NCBI GenBank assembly: GCA_030428345.1
Contig: JAUIBM010000163.1
Span: 1-6,753, forward strand
Direction of reading: 5' to 3'
DNA: 6,753 nucleotides
From: Alphaproteobacteria bacterium
GTDB taxonomy: Bacteria; Pseudomonadota; Alphaproteobacteria; Rhizobiales; Rhizobiaceae
Shown here: piece by piece, positions 1 to 4,400 of the stretch
Numbering within the stretch: the first letter of the stretch is position 1
Layout of the letters: each line of letters begins with the position of its first letter
Notes under the pieces: generated by a model
What the model saw: only the letters and a program-made list of their open reading frames with translations
What the model was told of the DNA's origin: nothing
Databases searched by the model: none
Position numbers and translations under genes: made by a program

Positions 1-92
1 TCATGATCTGGGCTCGAAAGAAGCGCTGCGATTATGTCCTGCTGGACTGCGACGGCGACCAGATCGATGCACTGCCCCACCACGACTGGTAG
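1..92 (+). CDS. C-terminal end of an upstream gene, DUF5983-like hypothetical protein (5' partial)
   Basis: An open frame enters from the left edge and stops at TAG 90-92; 29 complete codons are visible. The visible tail contains Arg-Lys-Lys-Arg, then CDYVLLDCDGDQID, and ends LPHHDW. This pattern (a DY hydrophobic strand, an acidic D-x-D-G-D turn, a 'LP..(D/E)W' terminus) resembles the C-terminus of small DUF5983-type proteins that are common on alphaproteobacterial plasmids. The family call rests on recalled similarity of a short segment and is tentative. The ATG at 3 is probably an internal methionine and not the start, because the segment looks like the end of a domain and no leader lies before it. 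Function is unknown. A 240-base gap separates it from the next gene, so it probably belongs to a different transcription unit. Confidence 0.55.
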   Translation, partial: MIWARKKRCDYVLLDCDGDQIDALPHHDW

Positions 93-108
93 CGCCTGCC
101 CGCTCTGC

Positions 109-151
109 GGAAGGGGGAAAGAAGAGGGAAAGAAGAAAAGGAGGAAGAAAG
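109..151 (+). repeat. 43-base uninterrupted purine tract
   Basis: Every base from 109 to 151 is A or G, built from irregular GGAAA / GAAGAG / GGAAGAAA units. It starts 17 bases after the stop codon of the upstream gene. In a GC-rich genome with balanced strands such a run is unlikely by chance. The repeated AGGA/GGAAG words would also look like multiple Shine-Dalgarno sites if transcribed, though no start codon follows closely. It may be an unstructured single-stranded linker in an RNA, a binding site, or a triplex-prone tract. Nothing in the sequence decides between these. Confidence 0.6.
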
Positions 152-178
152 CCCGGCTGCCGCATGCCCGCCGTCCGC

Positions 179-219
179 GTCAAGGGTAGAGCTTCGCCCG
201 GCCAAAGCCGGCCCTTGAC
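179..219 (+). repeat. interrupted inverted repeat (8 + 5 bp stem)
   Basis: GTCAAGGG 179-186 is the exact reverse complement of CCCTTGAC 212-219. Inside it, CCGGC 198-202 pairs with GCCGG 207-211 around a CAAA loop. The two right-hand arms are directly contiguous, so the hairpin is a 13-bp helix with a one-sided 11-base bulge (187-197). A one-sided bulge inside an otherwise perfect helix is more typical of a folded RNA or a protein-binding RNA than of a DNA operator. No T-run follows, so it is not an intrinsic terminator for the upstream gene. Confidence 0.65.
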
Positions 220-231
220 CCGCCCGGGCGG
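220..231. repeat. 12-bp perfect GC palindrome
   Basis: CCGCCCGGGCGG reads the same on both strands and abuts the end of the 179-219 inverted repeat with no gap. In RNA it could form a 4-bp stem with a CCGG loop. In DNA it could be a dimeric protein site. Its exact abutment to the larger hairpin is the reason to list it; alone, such a GC palindrome is weak evidence. Confidence 0.5.
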
Positions 232-268
232 AGAGGCGGCTGCGGGGGAGGGGTCAGAAGGGTTGGAG

Positions 269-292
269 ATGATGGTGGTCCGCAAGGGATGA
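269..292 (+). CDS. possible 7-codon leader peptide (MMVVRKG)
   Basis: ATG 269 (or 272) opens a seven-codon frame that stops at TGA 290-292. AGAAGGG at 256-262 lies six bases before the start, which is a good ribosome-binding position. The stop overlaps the ATG at 289 of the next small frame as ATGA, the usual arrangement for coupled translation. A frame this short has no statistical support of its own. The reason to consider it is the chain of two successive ATGA overlaps leading into the gene at 333. Confidence 0.25.
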   Translation: MMVVRKG

Positions 293-336
293 GCCGCGTG
301 TCCCACCCGACGAGGCCAGAAGGAGCCCATCCATGA
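289..336 (+). CDS. possible 15-codon leader peptide coupled to the DUF1419 gene
   Basis: ATG 289 opens a 15-codon frame, ending in GAHP before TGA 334-336. The stop overlaps the ATG at 333 of the DUF1419 gene as ATGA. It has no well-spaced Shine-Dalgarno of its own (the AAGGG at 284-288 touches the ATG), so it would rely on reinitiation from the frame at 269-292. The AAGGAG site for the DUF1419 gene lies within it, so ribosomes crossing it could expose or block that site. This is an inference from geometry. The same region may simply be an untranslated leader. Confidence 0.22.
   Translation: MSRVSHPTRPEGAHP
320..325 (+). promoter_or_regulatory. ribosome binding site of the DUF1419 gene
   Basis: AAGGAG lies seven bases before ATG 333. 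The in-frame stop TGA at 270-272, with no other ATG between it and 333, fixes 333 as the start. Confidence 0.8.
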
Positions 337-938
337 CCCCAGCTTCTCCAATCCGCAAGATCTATCAGGGCGTCGCCAATCGCCGGCAGATGTTCCGCAT
401 GTTCGATCGCCATGGCCAGCGACCCAATCGCTGGGAGAGTGATGATAGCGCCCTCTTCCGTGGTGAATGGTTCGAGATCGCCAAGGTCGAGCACGATTAC
501 ATGCTCGATATCCTGCCGCCGCTCTGGATGCGCGGGGAAATGTTTGCGATGCGTGAATTCCTCACCGAAACGATCACCAGCATCTTCTACACGCTGCGGA
601 TCGACGGAAAGGTCCGCTATTTCCACGGCTATTGCGACCTCACTGACCTGCGCTCACCGGTGGCAATGCGCGACGCGATCGTCGAGCGGGAGAGCTGGCC
701 GGTGAAGGCGATGACGCATGAGGAGCGCCTTGAGCACATCTGGAGCGCCACACATGATGAATATCGTGGCTTTGCGGGTGATCGTTGGCATCCCCAATTT
801 CGTGGCAAGCGCACGGTGCTGGTCTACGGCCGTCGAGGCGGCACCGTCCTCAAGCTTCTGGAAGAACTCACTGAAGACGAGATCCAGGCCAAGCTGCCGG
901 TTCACCTGCGGCATTTGCCCGAGCGGCGCGCGGCGTGA
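333..938 (+). CDS. DUF1419 domain-containing protein
   Basis: A 201-residue protein of unknown function that I recognise as DUF1419, a family found mostly on plasmids and islands of rhizobia and related alphaproteobacteria. Family-like blocks are RRQMFRMFDRHG (17-28), WESDDSALFRGEWFEI (34-49), HDYMLDILPPLWMRGEMFAMREF (54-76, the strongest block), the strand pair FYTLRIDGKVRYFHGYCDLTD (85-105), EERLEHIWSATHDEYRGFAGDRW (130-152) and KLLEELTEDEIQAKLPVHLRHLP near the end. Length and termini look complete. No signal peptide, membrane segment or known catalytic motif is visible, so it is probably a soluble cytoplasmic protein. The many aromatic and acidic residues give no functional clue. The start has a good AAGGAG site and overlaps a possible leader frame as ATGA. 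The next gene begins 15 bases after the stop, which indicates co-transcription. The family assignment is fairly secure; the function is not known. Confidence 0.88.
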   Translation: MTPASPIRKIYQGVANRRQMFRMFDRHGQRPNRWESDDSALFRGEWFEIAKVEHDYMLDILPPLWMRGEMFAMREFLTETITSIFYTLRIDGKVRYFHGYCDLTDLRSPVAMRDAIVERESWPVKAMTHEERLEHIWSATHDEYRGFAGDRWHPQFRGKRTVLVYGRRGGTVLKLLEELTEDEIQAKLPVHLRHLPERRAA

Positions 939-940
939 CC

Positions 941-948
941 GGGGGAGG
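941..948 (+). promoter_or_regulatory. ribosome binding site of the DUF3085 gene
   Basis: GGGGGAGG occupies most of the 15-base gap after the DUF1419 stop and ends five bases before ATG 954. The gene before it ends in the same frame at TGA 936-938, so no earlier start is possible. Confidence 0.75.
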
Positions 949-953
949 CTGTC

Positions 954-1352
954 ATGTTCACCTTCCCTATTCTTGCGGTCCGCAAGGATATAGCGCGAGG
1001 AATTACTGATGCCGCCTCCAATGACGGTTTCCGCAATCCCTTTTACGGCTCTCGCCGCGGTAAGGGCGAAAAGCCCGGATTGTGGCTCGTCGGGGACGAA
1101 GGCGTCTACCTCATGTCCAACGGTAAGCTGGTTGACGGGCAGCAGGCGCTCGTCATCTATTCCGAGCAATGCCATCCCAAGGGCGATATCGACTGGTGGG
1201 ACTACAAGCGTCGCCATTTTGGCGGTGACGACGGCATCGAGTTTATCGAAGCCGAGCGGCTGATCCCGCTCTTTGACCGCAATATGCGAGCGACCCACCT
1301 CAACATCCAGCTCAGCGAGACCGAAGTCGCGCTCACGCTGATCATTCGCTGA
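954..1352 (+). CDS. DUF3085 domain-containing protein
   Basis: A 132-residue soluble protein matching my memory of DUF3085, a small family that travels with DUF1419 and a giant methylase-helicase on alphaproteobacterial mobile elements. The signature is GLWLVGDEGVYLMSNGK (42-58), a tight beta-hairpin-like block, followed by IYSEQCHP (68-75), DIDWWDYKRRHFGGDDGIEFI (78-98) with its paired tryptophans and GGDDG turn, and a C-terminal strand pair ending in VALTLIIR. The N-terminus (FPILAVRKDIARGITDA) fits the family start. It has no signal peptide, membrane helix or recognised active site. The start at 954 is fixed by an in-frame stop at 936-938 and a strong GGGGGAGG site. It is followed by an 84-base spacer holding a hairpin, then the methylase-helicase gene. 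The biochemical role is unknown; the constant company suggests a job linked to the large enzyme, which is inference. Confidence 0.88.
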   Translation: MFTFPILAVRKDIARGITDAASNDGFRNPFYGSRRGKGEKPGLWLVGDEGVYLMSNGKLVDGQQALVIYSEQCHPKGDIDWWDYKRRHFGGDDGIEFIEAERLIPLFDRNMRATHLNIQLSETEVALTLIIR

Positions 1353-1378
1353 ACCCCCTCAATCCCCATTGTCGAGCC

Positions 1379-1401
1379 TCTGGCAGATCCGCTCTGCCAG
1401 A
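1379..1401 (+). promoter_or_regulatory. 9-bp perfect hairpin between the DUF3085 and methylase-helicase genes
   Basis: TCTGGCAGA (1379-1387) is the exact reverse complement of TCTGCCAGA (1393-1401), with a TCCGC loop. It lies 26 bases after the DUF3085 stop and 35 bases before the next ATG. No run of T follows (the next bases are ACCTTCTGCG), so a classical intrinsic terminator is unlikely. It could be an RNA processing or stability hairpin that sets different expression of the small proteins and the giant enzyme, a partial attenuator, or a DNA operator for a dimeric repressor. Confidence 0.6.
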
Positions 1402-1422
1402 ACCTTCTGCGCATTTCCACAT

Positions 1423-1428
1423 AAGGAG
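1423..1428 (+). promoter_or_regulatory. ribosome binding site of the methylase-helicase gene
   Basis: AAGGAG lies eight bases before ATG 1437. An in-frame TAA at 1422-1424 sits just upstream, so 1437 is the first possible ATG of this frame. Together they fix the start. Confidence 0.85.
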
Positions 1429-1436
1429 AAACCCCT

Positions 1437-4400
1437 ATGTCCCATGACGATCCGTTCTCGCTCTCGCCTCTGGGCAATTCGACGCTTTCATCGGGCTTTG
1501 GTCTCGGCGTCGCGGCCTTTGACGATGACTTTGCGGCAAACGACTTCGATGACGACCCTCCGCCGGCCGGGCCGTCGCCTGCAATGCACACGCCTCAGAT
1601 GCCATCATCTTCGCCACGTACCGTACCTTTGTCGCCAGGTGCCAATTTCCATCTTTCCGGAAGCCGTGGTCTCGCCCGCGGCTGGAAGCAAAGGGCGCAG
1701 GACAATATCGCCGTCATCCGCCTCGCAGCCCAGATCGAGGCCGAGGAGCGTCACGCTACGAGCGACGAGCAGGACAAATTGATCCGCTTCACCGGCTTTG
1801 GCGCTTCCGACCTTGCCAACGGCGTATTCCGTCGCCCAGGCGAGGTCGAATTCCGAACGGGCTGGAACGAGATCGGTATGGCGCTGGAGGATGCGGTTGC
1901 GGAGGCGGACTATGCATCCCTTGCCCGCTGCACCCAATATGCTCATTTTACCCCGGAGTTTATCGTTCGGGCGATATGGGCAGGGCTTCAGCGCCTCGGC
2001 TGGCGCGGCGGCCGGGTCCTCGAGCCAGGGATCGGTACAGGGTTGTTTCCGGCGCTCATGCCGGAACGCCTGCGTGCGGTATCGCAGGTCACCGGAATCG
2101 AGCTCGATCCGGTCACGGCGCGTATCGCCCGGCTGTTGCAGCCACGGGCGCGGATCGTCACCGGAGACTTCGCCCGGACCGACCTTCCGGCAAGTTTCGA
2201 TCTCGTCGTCGGCAATCCGCCATTCTCGGATCGCACCGTCCGATCCGACCGGGCATATCGCTCGATGAAGCTGGTGCTGCATGATTATTTCATCGCGCGG
2301 TCGATCGATCTCTTGAAGCCGGGGGCGCTGGCCGCCTTCGTCACAAGTTCCGGCACGATGGACAAGGCCGATTGCTCGGCGCGCGAGCATATCGCAAAAT
2401 CGGCCGACCTCATCGCCGCGATCCGTCTGCCTGAAGGAAGTTTTCGTTCAGACGCCGGCACCGATGTGGTCGTCGACATCCTGTTCTTCCGCAAACGCAA
2501 GGTGGGCGAGCCGGAGGGCGATCAGGCCTGGCTCGACATAGACGAAATCCGTCCAGCGATAGAAGACGAAAGCGCTATCCGCATCAATCGCTGGTTCGCG
2601 CGCCATCCGGCCTTCGTGCTCGGTACGCATGCCCTTACTTCCGGCCCGTTCGGCGAGACTTATACATGTCTGCCTCGCAAGGACCGGGATCTCGTTTCTA
2701 CGCTCGCCGCCGCCATCAATCTCCTTCCGGAAGCTCTATACGACGGCGAGCCCACCGAAATCGATCTGGAGCTTGAGTATGAAGTCGAGGGCACACCTGT
2801 CAATTTGCCGTTGAAACGCCATGTCCGCGAAGGCAGCTTCTTCTTCGACCAGGTCCGCGGGCTGATGCAGGTCGTCGATGGCGAGCCAGTCGCGGTTAAG
2901 GTGCGAAAGGGGCGCAGCGGCGATGGCATCTCGGAAAAGCATGTCCACATCATCCGCAAGCTGATCCCAATTCGCGATGCTGTGCGTGAAGTCCTCAAGG
3001 CGCAGGAACTGGATCGGCCGTGGAAAGATCTCCAGGTCAGGCTACGTATCGCCTGGTCGAGTTTTGTCCGCGACTTCGGGCCGATCAATCACACGACGGT
3101 TTCGATCACGGAAGCCCCGGATGGTGAGACCCGCGAGAACCATCGACGTCCCAACCTCCAGCCGTTCCTCGATGATCCCGATTGCTGGCTGGTGGCGTCG
3201 ATCGAGGATTATGATCTCGATACCGACACATCGCGTCCCGGCCCGATCTTCACGGAGCGCGTGATTTCTCCTCCGGCCGCACCGATTATCAACAGCGCCA
3301 CCGACGCGCTCGCGGTCGTCCTCAACGAACATGGACGCGTCGATATCGATCACATCGCCGAACTTCTGCATCGTGACCCGAAAGATGTCGTCGCAGAGCT
3401 GGGCAGCGCCATTTACCGGAACCCGGCCGATGGCTCATGGCAGATGGCCGATGCCTATTTGTCCGGCCGTGTCCGCGACAAGCTGAAGGCCGCGGAGGTC
3501 GCGGCGGCGCTCGATCCCGCATATCAGTGCAACGTCTCGGCGCTGCAAGGTGTCCAGCCTGCCGACCTTCGTCCTTCCGACATCACCGCGCGTCTCGGAG
3601 CGCCATGGATACCGGCGGCCGATGTCGTCGCCTTTGTCAAAGAGACGATGAACGCCGATATCAAGATCCATCACATGCCGGAACTGGCGTCGTGGACGGT
3701 CGATGCGCGGCAACTCGGCTATCTGGCGGCCGGCACCTCCGAATGGGGAACGGATCGTCGCCATGCCGGCGAATTGCTGGCGGACGCGCTGAATAGCCGC
3801 GTGCCGCAGATCTTCGACACGGTCAAGGATGGCGACAGCGAGAAGCGCGTTCTTAACGTCGTGGACACCGAGGCGGCCAAGGAGAAGCTCTACAAGATCA
3901 AGACCGCTTTCCAGAACTGGATCTGGTCTGATCCCGATCGGACCGACAGACTGGCGCGGATCTATAATGACCGCTTCAACAACATCGCCCCTAGAAAATT
4001 CGACGGGTCCCATCTCCAGCTTCCAGGCACCTCCGGCGCCTTTGTTCTTTATGACCATCAGAAACGCGGCATCTGGCGCATCATCTCGGATGGCGCGACC
4101 TATCTTGCCCATGCCGTTGGCGCCGGCAAGACGATGACCATGGCAGCCGCCATCATGGAACAGCGCCGTCTCGGCCTGATCTCCAAGGCGATGCTCACCG
4201 TGCCCGGTCACTGCCTGGGGCAGGTCGCGCGCGAATTCCTCGCGCTTTATCCCAATGCCCGCATCCTTGTCGCCGATGAAACGAATTTCACCAAGGACAA
4301 GCGCGCCCGGTTTCTGTCGCGCGCGGCGACTGCGACGTGGGACGCCATCATCATCACCCATTCAGCCTTCCGCTTCATCGGCGTTCCCTCCGCCTTCGAG

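Larger units (their letters stand above)
160..245 (+). ncRNA. candidate branched structured RNA or leader element
   Basis: The stretch can fold into nested, mutually compatible helices. An outer stem pairs CCGCA 160-164 with TGCGG 241-245. It continues across a small internal loop as CCGCC 168-172 with GGCGG 235-239. Enclosed by these are a long hairpin (179-219) and a short one (220-231). Only about six bases (173-178) and three bases (232-234) are left unpaired in the junction. The region is noncoding on the + strand and precedes a probable operon, so it could be a 5' leader element or a small RNA gene. The high GC content makes chance pairing easy, so this stays a candidate. It is not a tRNA, because the arm sizes and conserved loop bases are absent. 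Confidence 0.35.

Noticed and set aside
215..243. TTGACC as a -35 promoter box
   Set aside because: TTGAC is part of the hairpin arm, and at the expected spacing the sequence is GC-only with nothing like a -10 box. No convincing promoter could be assigned anywhere in 93-332.
160..245. tRNA-like cloverleaf
   Set aside because: The branched fold lacks a 7-bp acceptor stem, anticodon arm and T-loop consensus, so it is not a tRNA gene.
244..266. G-quadruplex in the G-run cluster before the leader frames
   Set aside because: Only three runs of three or more G are present (244-248, 250-253, 260-262); the fourth is GG. A canonical four-run quadruplex is therefore not met, and part of the first run pairs in the proposed outer stem.
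1..351. 116-codon minus-strand frame across the intergenic region
   Set aside because: Its product is Pro/Arg/Ser-rich, and the antisense of the purine tract gives the run of Pro, Phe, Leu and Ser residues. No ribosome binding site or domain was seen, and it overlaps the ends of two sense genes.
654..1298. 214-codon open frame on the minus strand
   Set aside because: It covers the end of the DUF1419 gene and most of the DUF3085 gene in antisense. Both sense genes have family blocks and ribosome binding sites.
1379..1401. Rho-independent terminator after the DUF3085 gene
   Set aside because: No T-rich tract follows the stem, so only a generic hairpin is claimed.
1605..2390. 261-codon open frame on the minus strand
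   Set aside because: It is antisense to the methylase domain with its SAM and NPPF motifs. The translation is Arg/Gly/Asp-rich and domain-free.
3435..4361. 308-codon open frame on the minus strand
   Set aside because: It lies fully inside the methylase-helicase coding sequence, whose + strand frame shows conserved motifs through this stretch. Long antisense frames are common in GC-rich genes, and its translation shows no recognisable domain.
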